NCBI RefSeq assembly: GCF_013030265.1
Contig: NZ_WPZQ01000003.1
Span: forward strand, 124,001-188,000
From: Ruegeria arenilitoris
GTDB taxonomy: Bacteria > Pseudomonadota > Alphaproteobacteria > Rhodobacterales > Rhodobacteraceae
Length of the DNA: 64,000 bases
Direction of reading: 5' to 3'
Shown here piece after piece: positions 53,327 through 62,672 of the stretch (positions are counted from its first letter, which is position 1; each line of letters starts with the position of its first letter). The notes below the pieces were generated by a model. That model worked only from the letters and a program-made list of their open reading frames with translations, was not told where the DNA came from and ran no database searches. The translations under genes and the position numbers were made by a program.

Positions 53327-55035
53327 TGCCAGCAACAATCAAGCGCTCAGACTATGCCGCGATGTTCGGCCCTACCACCGGGGACAAGCTGCGGCTGGCC
53401 GATACCGATCTTGTGATCGAGGTCGAACGTGATCTGACCAGCTATGGCGAAGAGGTCAAATTTGGCGGCGGCAAGGTAATCCGCGACGGAATGGGACAGT
53501 CTCAAGCCACGCGCGTCGAAGGAGCTGTGGATACGGTCATCACCAATGCTCTGATCGTTGATCACTCGGGCATCTACAAGGCTGACGTTGGCCTGAAAGA
53601 CGGGCGGATCGCAAAGATCGGCAAGGCGGGAAACCCCGATACACAACCCGGTGTCGACATCGTCATAGGACCCGGAACCGAGGCCATTGCTGGCGAGGGT
53701 CGTATCCTGACGGCAGGTGGGTTCGACAGTCATATTCACTTCATCTGCCCGCAACAGATCGAAGACGCGCTGCATTCCGGCCTGACCACCATGCTGGGCG
53801 GCGGCACCGGGCCTGCGCATGGGACATTGGCCACCACTTGCACCCCCGGTCCGTGGCATATCGGGCGGATGTTGCAGGCGGCGGATGCTTTCCCGATGAA
53901 TCTGGCCTTTGCGGGTAAAGGCAACGCCTCGCTACCTGCCGCGCTCGAAGAGCAGGTCAAAGCCGGTGCCTGCGCGCTGAAGCTGCACGAGGATTGGGGC
54001 ACCACCCCCGCTGCCATCGACTGCTGCCTGTCTGTAGCCGACGCAATGGACGTTCAGGTGATGATCCACACGGACACGCTGAACGAATCCGGCTTTGTGG
54101 AAAACACTGTGGCGGCCATGAAAGGCCGTACAATCCACGCCTTCCACACCGAGGGTGCAGGTGGTGGCCACGCCCCAGATATCATCAAGATCTGCGGCGA
54201 GAACCATGTGTTGCCGTCCTCGACCAATCCGACGCGGCCTTTCACTATGAACACGGTCGAAGAGCACCTGGACATGCTGATGGTCTGTCATCACCTCGAC
54301 AAGTCCATCCCCGAGGATGTGGCCTTTGCCGAAAGCCGCATCCGGCGCGAGACCATCGCAGCCGAGGACATCCTGCATGACATGGGCGCCTTCAGCATCA
54401 TCGCGTCTGACAGCCAGGCCATGGGGCGCGTAGGCGAAGTTCTGATCCGCACCTGGCAAACCGCTGACAAAATGAAAAAACAGCGCGGACGTCTACCCGA
54501 AGAAACCGGTGAGAACGACAACTTTCGCGTCCGCCGCTACATCGCGAAATACACCATCAACCCAGCCATCGCCCACGGCCTAAGCCATGAGATCGGTAGC
54601 ATCGAAGAAGGTAAGCGCGCTGACTTAGTCCTGTGGAACCCTGCCTTTTTCGGAGTGAAGCCCGAGATGGTGTTGCTGGGCGGCACGATTGCTTGTGCAC
54701 AGATGGGTGATCCCAACGCTTCGATCCCTACACCGCAGCCCGTTTATAGTCGCCCCATGTTTGGCGCCTACGGACGGTCGGTGGAAAACTCGGCGATCAC
54801 ATTTGTCTCGCAGGCCGCCTATGCGGATGGGATCGGTGATACACTGGGATTGGCAAAACAGACCGTCGCCGTCCAAAACACGCGAGAGATCGGCAAGCAG
54901 GATCTTCTGCTGAACAACGCGACGCCGCAAGTCGAGGTTGACCCGGAAACCTACGAGGTACGGGCAGATGGCGAACTGCTAACCTGCCAACCCGCCGAAA
55001 CGCTGCCAATGGCGCAACGATACTTTTTGTTCTGA
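53326..55035 (+). CDS. ureC: urease alpha (catalytic) subunit UreC
   Basis: 569 residues, full length. Nickel ligands and carbamylated Lys are in place: [23 protein letters not shown] (carbamate Lys), [14 protein letters not shown], and the mobile flap His region [20 protein letters not shown]. Hydrolyses urea to ammonia and carbamate in the cytoplasm. The start overlaps ureB as TGATG. Confidence 0.97.
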   Translation: MPATIKRSDYAAMFGPTTGDKLRLADTDLVIEVERDLTSYGEEVKFGGGKVIRDGMGQSQATRVEGAVDTVITNALIVDHSGIYKADVGLKDGRIAKIGKAGNPDTQPGVDIVIGPGTEAIAGEGRILTAGGFDSHIHFICPQQIEDALHSGLTTMLGGGTGPAHGTLATTCTPGPWHIGRMLQAADAFPMNLAFAGKGNASLPAALEEQVKAGACALKLHEDWGTTPAAIDCCLSVADAMDVQVMIHTDTLNESGFVENTVAAMKGRTIHAFHTEGAGGGHAPDIIKICGENHVLPSSTNPTRPFTMNTVEEHLDMLMVCHHLDKSIPEDVAFAESRIRRETIAAEDILHDMGAFSIIASDSQAMGRVGEVLIRTWQTADKMKKQRGRLPEETGENDNFRVRRYIAKYTINPAIAHGLSHEIGSIEEGKRADLVLWNPAFFGVKPEMVLLGGTIACAQMGDPNASIPTPQPVYSRPMFGAYGRSVENSAITFVSQAAYADGIGDTLGLAKQTVAVQNTREIGKQDLLLNNATPQVEVDPETYEVRADGELLTCQPAETLPMAQRYFLF

Positions 55036-55156
55036 TCAAAAAATGTGCTGGGTTGCGGCCCGCGCAAGGCAGAAATGACCAAACACGCTCTTCTAAGTGA
55101 GGCCACTATGACAAATATTAAATCCAATGGGAGGACCAACATTTACGAGGGTCCAA

Positions 55157-55381
55157 ATGGCACACTCAACAGCACAAACACACGCACGCTTTTCGTTGCC
55201 CGGTTTGATCGCATCCATCGGGTCGTCAGTTTACTCGGCTCTGATCAGCGTGGCCGAAGCTCAATCACGCGTCCGGCAAGTCGAATTCCTGCAATCGCTC
55301 AGCGACGAAGAGTTGAAAAAACGGGGCCTTACGCGCGAACGGATCGTGCATCGGGTATTTTCGGACTCAATCTGGCTCTGA
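55157..55381 (+). CDS. DUF1127-type small protein inserted in the urease operon
   Basis: 74 residues from the ATG at 55157 with GAGG seven bases upstream. The tail VRQVEFLQSLSDEELKKRGL with TRERIVHRVFSDSIWL is the DUF1127/YjiS pattern (LSDEELxxxGLTRxxIxxxVF). Such proteins are short, basic, and in some alphaproteobacteria bind RNA or affect phosphate and carbon metabolism. It lies between ureC and ureE, where most urease operons have nothing. About 120 bases separate it from ureC. Confidence 0.82.
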   Translation: MAHSTAQTHARFSLPGLIASIGSSVYSALISVAEAQSRVRQVEFLQSLSDEELKKRGLTRERIVHRVFSDSIWL

Positions 55382-55409
55382 CCATTCCCGCTGCAGAGGA
55401 GGTGACGGT

Positions 55410-55862
55410 ATGACCGCCCTGCTCTGTACTGCACGTAAGTATTCGGATCACACGCACAGCGATCCGGCAGACTGCCTGTCGCTAACCTATGATGACCGTT
55501 TTTTGCGGCGCAAGGTTTTGACCTGCGAAAGTGGCGAACAGATTCTCATCGATCTGGCGCAAACGACTTCGTTGAACCACGGTGGCGCGTTGGTTCTGGA
55601 TGACGGTCGCGAAGTGGAAATACAGGCTGCAACCGAAGCGTTGCTGGAGGTTAAAGCACCGGACCTGACGCGCATTGCATGGCATATTGGCAACCGCCAT
55701 ACGCCTTGTCAGATCGAAAAGGATCGCCTGTTGATCCAGGTCGATCACGTCATCCGAGACATGCTGCTCAAAATTGGTGCCACGGTGCGAGAGGTGCGCG
55801 AACCGTTCACCCCAGAGGGCGGAGCCTATGGCCACGGCAGGACCCATGGTCATACCCACTGA
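55410..55862 (+). CDS. ureE: urease accessory protein UreE (nickel metallochaperone)
   Basis: 150 residues from an ATG with GAGGAGGTGACGG upstream. The C-terminal half shows AWHIGNRHTPCQIEKDRLLI with the interface His, and the tail [13 protein letters not shown] binds extra nickel. UreE brings nickel to the UreFGD complex. It overlaps ureF. Confidence 0.92.
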   Translation: MTALLCTARKYSDHTHSDPADCLSLTYDDRFLRRKVLTCESGEQILIDLAQTTSLNHGGALVLDDGREVEIQAATEALLEVKAPDLTRIAWHIGNRHTPCQIEKDRLLIQVDHVIRDMLLKIGATVREVREPFTPEGGAYGHGRTHGHTH

Positions 55863-56499
55863 CACCGATATCCTGACGCTGACCCAATGGTTGTCTCCTG
55901 CCTATCCTGTAGGGGGGTTCGCCTATTCTCACGGGTTGGAGGCCGCAATCGACGAGGGAGCTGTCACAAGTTCACAAGACACCGAAGCATGGATTTCGGA
56001 CGTGCTGGAACACGGATCCGGATGGAATGATGCTGTGTTCGTTGTGGCGGCATACAATGCGCAGAGTAAAGATGAACTGACCAACGTCGATGTTATCGCT
56101 CGGGCTTTTTGTGCGTCATCCGAAAGGCTCATGGAAACCAAGTTGCTGGGTCAGGCCTTTGGAACCGTCACGGGAGATGTCTGGGAATTGGATCTGAGCC
56201 AATTCTCCTACCCTGTCAGCATAGGCCAAGCAGCCAGCTTGCAGAACCTTCCCATTTTGTTGACGACTAAGATGTTTCTTCAGGCGTTCGCCAGTAATCT
56301 TGTTGCCTGCGCAACGCGCCTTGTACCCTTGGGCCAGACTGACGCGCAAAGGCTGATCCGTACTCTAACGCCATTGTGCGAGCGGATTGCCCTGAGTGCT
56401 CAAGAGGCTGATTTGGATCAGCTGAGTTCAACCGCGTTTCTGTCGGACATCGCATCGATGAAGCACGAAACACAATATTCAAGGATCTTCCGCACATGA
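55828..56499 (+). CDS. ureF: urease accessory protein UreF
   Basis: 223 residues if it begins at [10 protein letters not shown] (55828); a second ATG six codons on is possible. [20 protein letters not shown] and [11 protein letters not shown] are diagnostic, as is [12 protein letters not shown]. Its 5' end overlaps ureE by 35 bases and its 3' end overlaps ureG by 4. It gates GTP hydrolysis by UreG during nickel insertion. Confidence 0.92.
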   Translation: MATAGPMVIPTDTDILTLTQWLSPAYPVGGFAYSHGLEAAIDEGAVTSSQDTEAWISDVLEHGSGWNDAVFVVAAYNAQSKDELTNVDVIARAFCASSERLMETKLLGQAFGTVTGDVWELDLSQFSYPVSIGQAASLQNLPILLTTKMFLQAFASNLVACATRLVPLGQTDAQRLIRTLTPLCERIALSAQEADLDQLSSTAFLSDIASMKHETQYSRIFRT

Positions 56500-57125
56500 C
56501 GAATATGAACGGCCCGCTTCGCGTGGGTATCGGAGGCCCTGTAGGAGCTGGAAAAACCACTTTGACAGCCGCTTTGTCCGAAGCGCTGCGCGAAGTCTGC
56601 TCAGTGGGTGTTATTACCAATGACATCTATACCCAGGAGGATGCCGAAGCGCTCATGCGCATGCAGATCCTGCCGCGCGACAGGATCATTGGCGTCGAAA
56701 CCGGTGGCTGCCCGCACACAGCAATTCGCGAAGACGCCTCGATCAATTTAGCCGCCATCGCCGAAATGCAGACACGTCATCCTGACCTCGACGTGGTGTT
56801 GATTGAAAGCGGTGGCGACAATCTGTCGGCCACATTCAGCCCGGAATTGGCGGATCTGACCATCTATGTGATTGATGTCGCCGCAGGCGAGGAAATCCCC
56901 AGGAAAGGCGGGCCAGCGATTACGAAATCGGACATCCTCGTAATCAACAAAACCGACCTTGCGCCGCATGTTGGCGCTTCGTTGGAGGTTATGGAACGTG
57001 ATGCGAAAAAAATGCGCAAAGGACGGCCCTTCTTGTTCTCGTCACTTCGTCACAGAAGTGGGGTCGACGCAATTGTGGATCTGCTTGTGAAAGGAGGGGG
57101 TTTAAGTACTTCAGCAGCGAATTAG
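56496..57125 (+). CDS. ureG: urease accessory GTPase UreG
   Basis: 209 residues. P-loop [11 protein letters not shown] (about residues 11-21), metal-binding [35 protein letters not shown] and [11 protein letters not shown]. It drives nickel delivery to urease through GTP hydrolysis. It ends the ure operon; the following 277 bases contain the photolyase promoter region. Confidence 0.96.
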   Translation: MTNMNGPLRVGIGGPVGAGKTTLTAALSEALREVCSVGVITNDIYTQEDAEALMRMQILPRDRIIGVETGGCPHTAIREDASINLAAIAEMQTRHPDLDVVLIESGGDNLSATFSPELADLTIYVIDVAAGEEIPRKGGPAITKSDILVINKTDLAPHVGASLEVMERDAKKMRKGRPFLFSSLRHRSGVDAIVDLLVKGGGLSTSAAN

Positions 57126-57348
57126 CCCCCGAAACGAGGAGGTCAAAGCCGCGGTCGGCCAAGCTTCCTTTCTGTGCATGCGCAGCGCGGCGCGAACCGC
57201 GTATTCCTGACATTCAGGGTTAAGTGACAAATGGCGGGTATTCGCACAGAGTGGGGCGACAATAACTGCCATGAGAGATCGGATACGGTGTCTTTGTTTT
57301 CACGCTTCGTATTCCGCCGCTGACGCAGAGCGAAAACAGCCTAGAAAA

Positions 57349-57378
57349 TGATCTGCTCCCGAGCGTTCTCCGTACCAC
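57349..57378 (+). promoter_or_regulatory. weak candidate ECF-sigma (RpoE-type) promoter upstream of photolyase cluster
   Basis: TGATCT (57349-57354) and TACCAC (57373-57378) are separated by exactly 18 bases, the spacing of the RpoE/ChrR-type singlet-oxygen promoters of Rhodobacterales (TGATCC-N18-TAAGA). The -35 matches well, the -10 poorly. It ends 24 bases before the start codon, which fits. In Rhodobacter sphaeroides a photolyase gene is under RpoE; the link here is inference. Confidence 0.35.
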
Positions 57379-57402
57379 CAGTTCAGGACTGTTGGAGAGA
57401 TC

Positions 57403-58917
57403 ATGCAGGTTGTCTGGTTCAAACGCGATCTGAGGGTGCAGGACAATTCTGCCTTGGAGCAGGCCTCGCGTGTTGGGCCAGTGTTACCGCTCTACGTTGT
57501 TGAAACCGAGCTATGGCAACAGGCTGATGCCTCAGCGCGTCAATGGAACTTTGTAGCGGAAACGCTTGCCGAATTGCGGAAGGACCTTGGGGCACTCGGG
57601 CAGCCGCTTGTTGTACGCGTGGGCCAAATTCGATCGGTTTTTTCTGCGCTAAAGGCACAGGGCCTGATTGAGGCACTTTGGTCGCACGAGGAAACCGGCA
57701 ATCACTGGACCTATCAACGCGATCTTCAAGTTGCTGCGTGGTGCCGGGATCATGGCATTCCGTGGGTCGAGGTGCAAAATCATGGCGTATTTCGTAAGCT
57801 CAAATCGCGCGACGGTTGGGCGGCGCGTTGGGACAATTTTATGGACCTGCCCACCACGTCGCCCACCCCGCTGGCCCCGATCGAAGTTGATCTTGGCCCG
57901 ATTCCAACAAGGCGCGACCTTGGTTTGCAGGATGATATGTGCAACGGACGTCAAATTGGGGGGAGGCGTGCGGGTCTGGAAAGGCTAAACAGCTTTTTGA
58001 CCCACCGCGGCGAGCAATATCAGCGCGACATGTCGAGCCCCGTCGAGGGGGCCGAAGCGTGTTCGCGGCTATCACCCTATCTTGCCTGGGGCGCGCTTTC
58101 GATGCGCGAGGTGGCTCAAACGTCACAACGGCAGAGACGCGCATTGCCACCCAGGGCAAAGGATTGGCACAAATCCTTACGGTCGTTTTCTGGCCGATTG
58201 CACTGGCATTGCCACTTCATCCAAAAGCTCGAGGATGAGCCGCGTATCGAATTTGAGAACTTACACCGGCTCTATGACGGACTCCGGCCGCAAACGCCCG
58301 ATGCCGGTCTCTTGGCTGCATGGTCGAACGGTGAGACGGGTTATCCATTTTTGGATGCCTGCATGCGGTCGCTGCGAGCGACTGGCTGGCTGAATTTTCG
58401 GATGCGGGCGATGGTGATGGCCACGGCCAGCTATCACCTTTGGCTGGATTGGCGTGCACCCGGGCTGCATCTGGCGCGGATGTTCACCGACTATGAACCC
58501 GGAATCCACTGGACCCAGGTACAGATGCAATCGGGAACCACGGGCATCAATGCCGTTCGCATCTACAACCCGGTAAAACAAGGGTATGATCAGGACCCTA
58601 CGGGGCAGTTTATTCGGACATGGCTGCCTGAACTGGCCCCGATTGCGGATCGGTATATCCATGAACCCTGGAAGGCAGAAAATGCCAGGCAGATCATTGG
58701 GATCGCCTATCCAGAGCGGATATTTGATCACTTGGCAGCGGCCAAAGCCGCGCGCGAACGGGTTTGGGGCATTCGCCAAGGCGATGACTTTCGCAAAGAG
58801 GCCCGGGCCATCGCTCGAACACATGCCAGCCGCAGAACCCGGCGGAGTGCCCATAAACCCCTCCGCGCGCCTACCGATCCCGAGCAGCTGAACCTGCCCT
58901 TCGGAGATCCAACATGA
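57403..58917 (+). CDS. cryptochrome/photolyase-family protein
   Basis: 504 residues. The N-terminal antenna domain begins MQVVWFKRDLRVQDNSALEQ, and the FAD domain includes SRLSPYLAWGALSMREVAQT, GYPFLDACMRSLRATGWLNF with RMRAMVMATASYHLWLDWR, and WTQVQMQSGTTG. Folds as a classical photolyase or cryptochrome, using light to repair pyrimidine dimers or to signal. It belongs to a clade with the long basic C-tail ASRRTRRSAHKPLRAPTDP. First gene of a four-gene operon. Confidence 0.88.
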   Translation: MQVVWFKRDLRVQDNSALEQASRVGPVLPLYVVETELWQQADASARQWNFVAETLAELRKDLGALGQPLVVRVGQIRSVFSALKAQGLIEALWSHEETGNHWTYQRDLQVAAWCRDHGIPWVEVQNHGVFRKLKSRDGWAARWDNFMDLPTTSPTPLAPIEVDLGPIPTRRDLGLQDDMCNGRQIGGRRAGLERLNSFLTHRGEQYQRDMSSPVEGAEACSRLSPYLAWGALSMREVAQTSQRQRRALPPRAKDWHKSLRSFSGRLHWHCHFIQKLEDEPRIEFENLHRLYDGLRPQTPDAGLLAAWSNGETGYPFLDACMRSLRATGWLNFRMRAMVMATASYHLWLDWRAPGLHLARMFTDYEPGIHWTQVQMQSGTTGINAVRIYNPVKQGYDQDPTGQFIRTWLPELAPIADRYIHEPWKAENARQIIGIAYPERIFDHLAAAKAARERVWGIRQGDDFRKEARAIARTHASRRTRRSAHKPLRAPTDPEQLNLPFGDPT

Positions 58918-59051
58918 AGATGCGCAAAAAGGACCATCTGCCCCAGAAAATTTGCCCGGTGTGCCAACGCCCGTTTGAGTGGCGCAAGAAATGGGGAAGA
59001 GTCTGGGACGAAGTCAAATACTGCTCAAAAAAATGCAGGTCTGCAGCGTGA
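58914..59051 (+). CDS. DUF2256-type zinc-ribbon peptide
   Basis: 45 residues, starting inside the photolyase stop as ATGA. KICPVCQRPFEWRKKWGRVW, then YCSKKC, gives four cysteines (CxxC...CxxxC) in the DUF2256 pattern, with DEVKYCSKKCR as its end. These small basic proteins often sit next to photolyase genes, suggesting a helper role at DNA. The stop overlaps the next GTG start. Confidence 0.88.
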   Translation: MKMRKKDHLPQKICPVCQRPFEWRKKWGRVWDEVKYCSKKCRSAA

Positions 59052-60280
59052 CCGATACGTTTTCAGACCTTGAGGCCTTGCAAGAAGCCCTTGATTTTCA
59101 GCCCACGCGCGCGGCTGGTCTAAGAAGGCTGGAGCAGTTCGTGGCACGCACCGGGCGGCATTATGCGCGCACGCGCAACTACGACTTCGGCGCAGACAGG
59201 CGCAACAATGTCTCTGGTTTGTCGCCTTGGCTACGGCATCGTTTGGTGACGGAACAAGAGGTGCTGACGCGGGTGCTGGCTGCGCACGGCCCCAGCGTCT
59301 CAGAGAAATTTGTCCAAGAAGTGTTTTGGCGTACCTATTTTAAAGGCTGGTTGGAACAAAGGCCAAGCGTCTGGGCGCACTACCAACACGACCTGATGCG
59401 CGCCCTTGAAAACCTTGACAGTGATGCCGCCTTGACGGCCCGTTTCAAGGATGCGGTGTGTGGCAATACCGGCTTTGCGTGTTTTGACCATTGGGCGCGG
59501 GAATTGGTCGAAACCGGATATTTGCATAATCACGCGCGCATGTGGTTCGCGTCGATCTGGATATACACACTGCGGCTGCCCTGGCAACTGGGCGCAGACT
59601 TCTTTTTGCGGCATCTTCTGGATGGCGATCCGGCCTCCAACACACTGAGCTGGCGTTGGGTTGGGGGATTGCACACGAGAGGAAAGACCTACCTGGCGCG
59701 CGCAGAAAACATCACCAAATACACCGAAGGTCGTTTTCAACCCAAAGGCTTGGCCACTCATGCGCAACCGCTTGTCGAAGAGGCAGAACACCCGCGCATT
59801 CCGATTGCATTTCCCCAACAACTTGTGGGCAGCCCATATTTGCTGCTTTTGACAGAGGATGATCTTTCGGGCGCTGGCATTATGCCGGTCTCGCCCGTGG
59901 CGATGGTCGGCGTCTTAGCCACCCACGGTCGATCCCCAAATCCGATTGGGAAAGTTGCACAAGATTTCGCCCGTGGCGCAATGAAGAGCACGCTGGGGCA
60001 ACACGCCACTATACTGGAGGCGCGGGACAATTGGTGCGATGCGTTGATTGAAACCGCGCGGGACGCTGAGGTCGCAACCATTGCAACCGCTCACGCGCCG
60101 ATTGGGCCAGTCAGATCACGGCTGGATCGGGCAGAACCGCAACTCAAGGACGCAGGCATCACTCTCGCTCGTGTCCTGCGCCCCTATGACCGCGAAGCGT
60201 GGCCCCACGCAAAGGCAGGGTTCTTTGGTCTAAAGAAAAAGATACCTGCGATCCTGAGCAACTTATCACTCATCCATTAA
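59048..60280 (+). CDS. photolyase-like protein lacking the N-terminal antenna domain
   Basis: 410 residues from GTG 59048 (GTGA overlap with the previous stop, AGGT eight bases upstream). It starts directly in the FAD-binding helical domain: YDFGADRRNNVSGLSPWLRH, FWRTYFKGWLEQRPSVWAHY, HNHARMWFASIWIYTLRLPW and SNTLSWRWVGGLHTRGKTY. The usual alpha/beta antenna domain is absent from the N-terminus, and residues about 270-410 form another alpha/beta-like part (LLLLTEDDLSGAG, then HGRSPNPIGKVAQDFARGAM). This is a circularly rearranged or distinct photolyase relative. Function unproven. Confidence 0.8.
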   Translation: MTDTFSDLEALQEALDFQPTRAAGLRRLEQFVARTGRHYARTRNYDFGADRRNNVSGLSPWLRHRLVTEQEVLTRVLAAHGPSVSEKFVQEVFWRTYFKGWLEQRPSVWAHYQHDLMRALENLDSDAALTARFKDAVCGNTGFACFDHWARELVETGYLHNHARMWFASIWIYTLRLPWQLGADFFLRHLLDGDPASNTLSWRWVGGLHTRGKTYLARAENITKYTEGRFQPKGLATHAQPLVEEAEHPRIPIAFPQQLVGSPYLLLLTEDDLSGAGIMPVSPVAMVGVLATHGRSPNPIGKVAQDFARGAMKSTLGQHATILEARDNWCDALIETARDAEVATIATAHAPIGPVRSRLDRAEPQLKDAGITLARVLRPYDREAWPHAKAGFFGLKKKIPAILSNLSLIH

Positions 60281-60299
60281 ACAAATCAGAGCTTACCTC

Positions 60300-61799
60300 T
60301 TGTCCTCAACCACCATTCTTCTCCCCAACCAGCTGTTTGCCGATCATCCCGGGCTCGCCAACCAACCGGACCGCGTTGTGCTTTTTGAGGATCCGCTCTT
60401 TTTTGGCGACGCCGTCTATCCGGCCAGGATGCACAAACAAAAGCTCTGGCTGCACCGGGCCTCAATGAGACGGTATCGTGATGATCTAGTAACCACGGGG
60501 ATCAATGCTGAGATCTTTGCCTACGAGCGGCGGGCAGATGCCTGCCTGCGCTTGTTCCAGGGGCTTCGAGATGATGGCACCTGCAGTGTCACGATGACGG
60601 ACCCGATTGATTTTATTTCCGAAAAGCGCCTGCGCGCGGCGGCACAAGAGACCGGGATCGCACTCAATCTCCTCCCAACGCCCGGTTTTCTGAATACGCG
60701 AGCGGACAACCTGTCGTGGTTTGCGGGACGAAAACGGTGGTTCATGGCGGAGTTTTACAAAGGCCAACGTCGCCGTTTGAATGTTCTGATGGAAGGGGAT
60801 CAACCGACAGGTGGGCGGTGGAGCTTTGACGAGGACAACCGCAAAAAGATCCCAAAGGCGCTTTTGAACAGCCTGCCTTGGATCGATTGGCCCAGCCATG
60901 ACGCGGTTGACCATGATGCAAAGAAAAGCGTTCTGAACGAATTTCCCGATGCCTTAGGGTCTTTGGACACGCTTTATTATCCGACATCCCACTACGCTGC
61001 TTCTGCATGGCTGACGCAGTTTCTGGAGCGGCGCTTTGATCGCTTTGGCGATTACGAAGACGCGATTGTTCAAGGCGAAAACTGGCTCTGGCATGCTATT
61101 CTGACGCCCGCCTTGAATATCGGCCTTTTGACACCACAACAGGTCGTTGATGCGACCTTGGCCCACGCTGAGCGCAAGTCCATTCCCCTGAACGCGGTCG
61201 AGGGGTTTATCCGCCAAATCATGGGATGGCGCGAGTTCATGCGTGCAACTTATGAGGACCTTGGCGTCAAGATGCGAGGGGCCAATCATTGGGGGCATCA
61301 TCGTCCCATGCCCCGCGCGTTTTATGATGGGACAACTGGGATTGATCCCCTCGACGATACGATCCGCCGGGTTCTCAAAACCGGATATTGCCACCATATC
61401 GAACGCCTCATGGTGCTGGGCGGTTTTATGTTCTTATGTGAGATTGACCCCGATGAGGTTTACCTTTGGTTCATGGAGATGTTCGTGGACAGCTATGATT
61501 GGGTGATGGTCCCCAATGTTTATGGGATGAGTCAGCACGCCGATGGCGGCCTCATCACCACGAAGCCGTATTTTTCCGGCTCAAACTACATTCGCAAAAT
61601 GAGCCATTGGGGCAAGGGCCCATGGGCCGAGATTTGGGACGGCCTCTATTGGCGCTTTATCTTGAAACATTCGGAAAGGCTGGCTGGAAACCCGCGATGG
61701 GCGATGATGTGCCGTACAGCGCAGCGTATGTCGCCCGATATCAAAGCCAATCATTTAGCGAGGGCAGATGCCTTTCTGAAGCGGTTCAGTGATGCGTGA
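60300..61799 (+). CDS. FeS-BCP/CryB-type cryptochrome-photolyase relative without the cluster cysteines
   Basis: 499 residues read from a TTG at 60300. It follows the photolyase-related (6-4 photolyase) family: LLPNQLFADHPGLANQPDRV, MHKQKLWLHRASMRRYRDDL, CHHIERLMVLGGFMFL, SYDWVMVPNVYGMSQHADGG and SGSNYIRKMSHW. In PhrB of Agrobacterium four cysteines bind a 4Fe-4S cluster; here the first is kept (CHHIER), but the later three are replaced by the stretch GKGPWAEIWDGLYW. Repair of 6-4 photoproducts is the family role. Confidence 0.87.
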   Translation: MSSTTILLPNQLFADHPGLANQPDRVVLFEDPLFFGDAVYPARMHKQKLWLHRASMRRYRDDLVTTGINAEIFAYERRADACLRLFQGLRDDGTCSVTMTDPIDFISEKRLRAAAQETGIALNLLPTPGFLNTRADNLSWFAGRKRWFMAEFYKGQRRRLNVLMEGDQPTGGRWSFDEDNRKKIPKALLNSLPWIDWPSHDAVDHDAKKSVLNEFPDALGSLDTLYYPTSHYAASAWLTQFLERRFDRFGDYEDAIVQGENWLWHAILTPALNIGLLTPQQVVDATLAHAERKSIPLNAVEGFIRQIMGWREFMRATYEDLGVKMRGANHWGHHRPMPRAFYDGTTGIDPLDDTIRRVLKTGYCHHIERLMVLGGFMFLCEIDPDEVYLWFMEMFVDSYDWVMVPNVYGMSQHADGGLITTKPYFSGSNYIRKMSHWGKGPWAEIWDGLYWRFILKHSERLAGNPRWAMMCRTAQRMSPDIKANHLARADAFLKRFSDA

Positions 61800-62171
61800 A
61801 TTCAGAGGCTGCAAAAGACTGAAACCGATATCTCTTCACAAATCCGGTTTGTCCGCATTGCGGTCGTCGCCGAACGGAACCTCGAATGTCACATTCCCGC
61901 AACCATCGAATGATTGATAGCACCAAAACAAACCGTGAACTCCATTGAGCGGATTTACGTGAAGCGATCTCTGGTTGAGTGAGTTATTCACCTACGGATC
62001 CGACGCACCATCACTTATTTCTATATGGTAGCAAACACTGATCCTGTTGGCAGAGAAAGTCCGCAACGAGCCCGGAGCGACGGGTGCTGTGCTTGAATGG
62101 CTCCTTCCACCTGTATACATATAACAGATTGCAGAAGTACCTATTGAATACTGCAGTTGGGAGAGATCGAC
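61800..62171. other. intergenic stretch containing the diverged repeat
   Basis: No gene seen in this 372-base gap. The 103-bp repeat copy B occupies 61959-62061. Short reading frames on the minus strand (62011-62211) lack a ribosome site. The 62060-62171 part should hold the promoter of the Tat-exported protein gene. Confidence 0.5.
61959..62061 (+). repeat. 103-bp diverged repeat, copy B
   Basis: Aligns without gaps to 17825-17927. GTGAAGCGATCTCTGGTTGA at the left and GATCCTGTTGGCAGAGAAAG at the right are the most conserved parts. The pair lies 44 kb apart, each in a gap between unrelated genes. Confidence 0.55.
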
Positions 62172-62672
62172 ATGACAACCCCAAACCTGACCCGGAGAGC
62201 TGTCGTTTCAACCGCGGGGGCCGCGCTTCTCACTAGTGCCTCCGGCCTGACCTTGCCGGCACGCGCGCAAACTGTTGCGGCCACTCCGACGATGCGGGGA
62301 GGAGCCAACAATTACCGCCCTGGCGCTCCGATCATGGAAAGGATCGGCAATGGCGGCTTTTGGACCACTGGAACCGTGCGACGCGCGGGCGACGGCGCAC
62401 CCCTTGCCGGCCGGCGCATTCAGGTGTGGGCCCATACGACCGAAGGCCACGAACGGGACGCGCGGTCTCATGGCGCGACGCTCACCGACGCCGACGGCGT
62501 ATTCCGCATCGAGATGCCACAGATTGTACCCGCCTTCGGTCAGCCGCATGCGCATCTGGCTTACGATGCAGAATACGATGATGGCGGCTTCGAGACGGTT
62601 TTTTTGCGGCCTGTGATGGAGCGGGCATCGGACACGAGCCTGCATGTTGAGTTCGTTCTGCGTCCTGTCTGA
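62172..62672 (+). CDS. Tat-exported intradiol-dioxygenase-fold protein
   Basis: 166 residues from the ATG at 62172, with GGAGA seven bases upstream. Twin-arginine signal LTRRAVVSTAGAALLTSAS. The fold is the beta-sandwich of intradiol dioxygenases (TGTVRRAGDGAPLAGRRIQV, DADGVFRIEMPQIVP, GQPHAHLAYDAEYD). The HxH of the iron site is kept (PHAHL), but the two tyrosine ligands are not visible; His occurs instead in TEGHERDARSHG. So metal binding may differ from true dioxygenases. It overlaps the next gene by one base. Confidence 0.72.
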   Translation: MTTPNLTRRAVVSTAGAALLTSASGLTLPARAQTVAATPTMRGGANNYRPGAPIMERIGNGGFWTTGTVRRAGDGAPLAGRRIQVWAHTTEGHERDARSHGATLTDADGVFRIEMPQIVPAFGQPHAHLAYDAEYDDGGFETVFLRPVMERASDTSLHVEFVLRPV

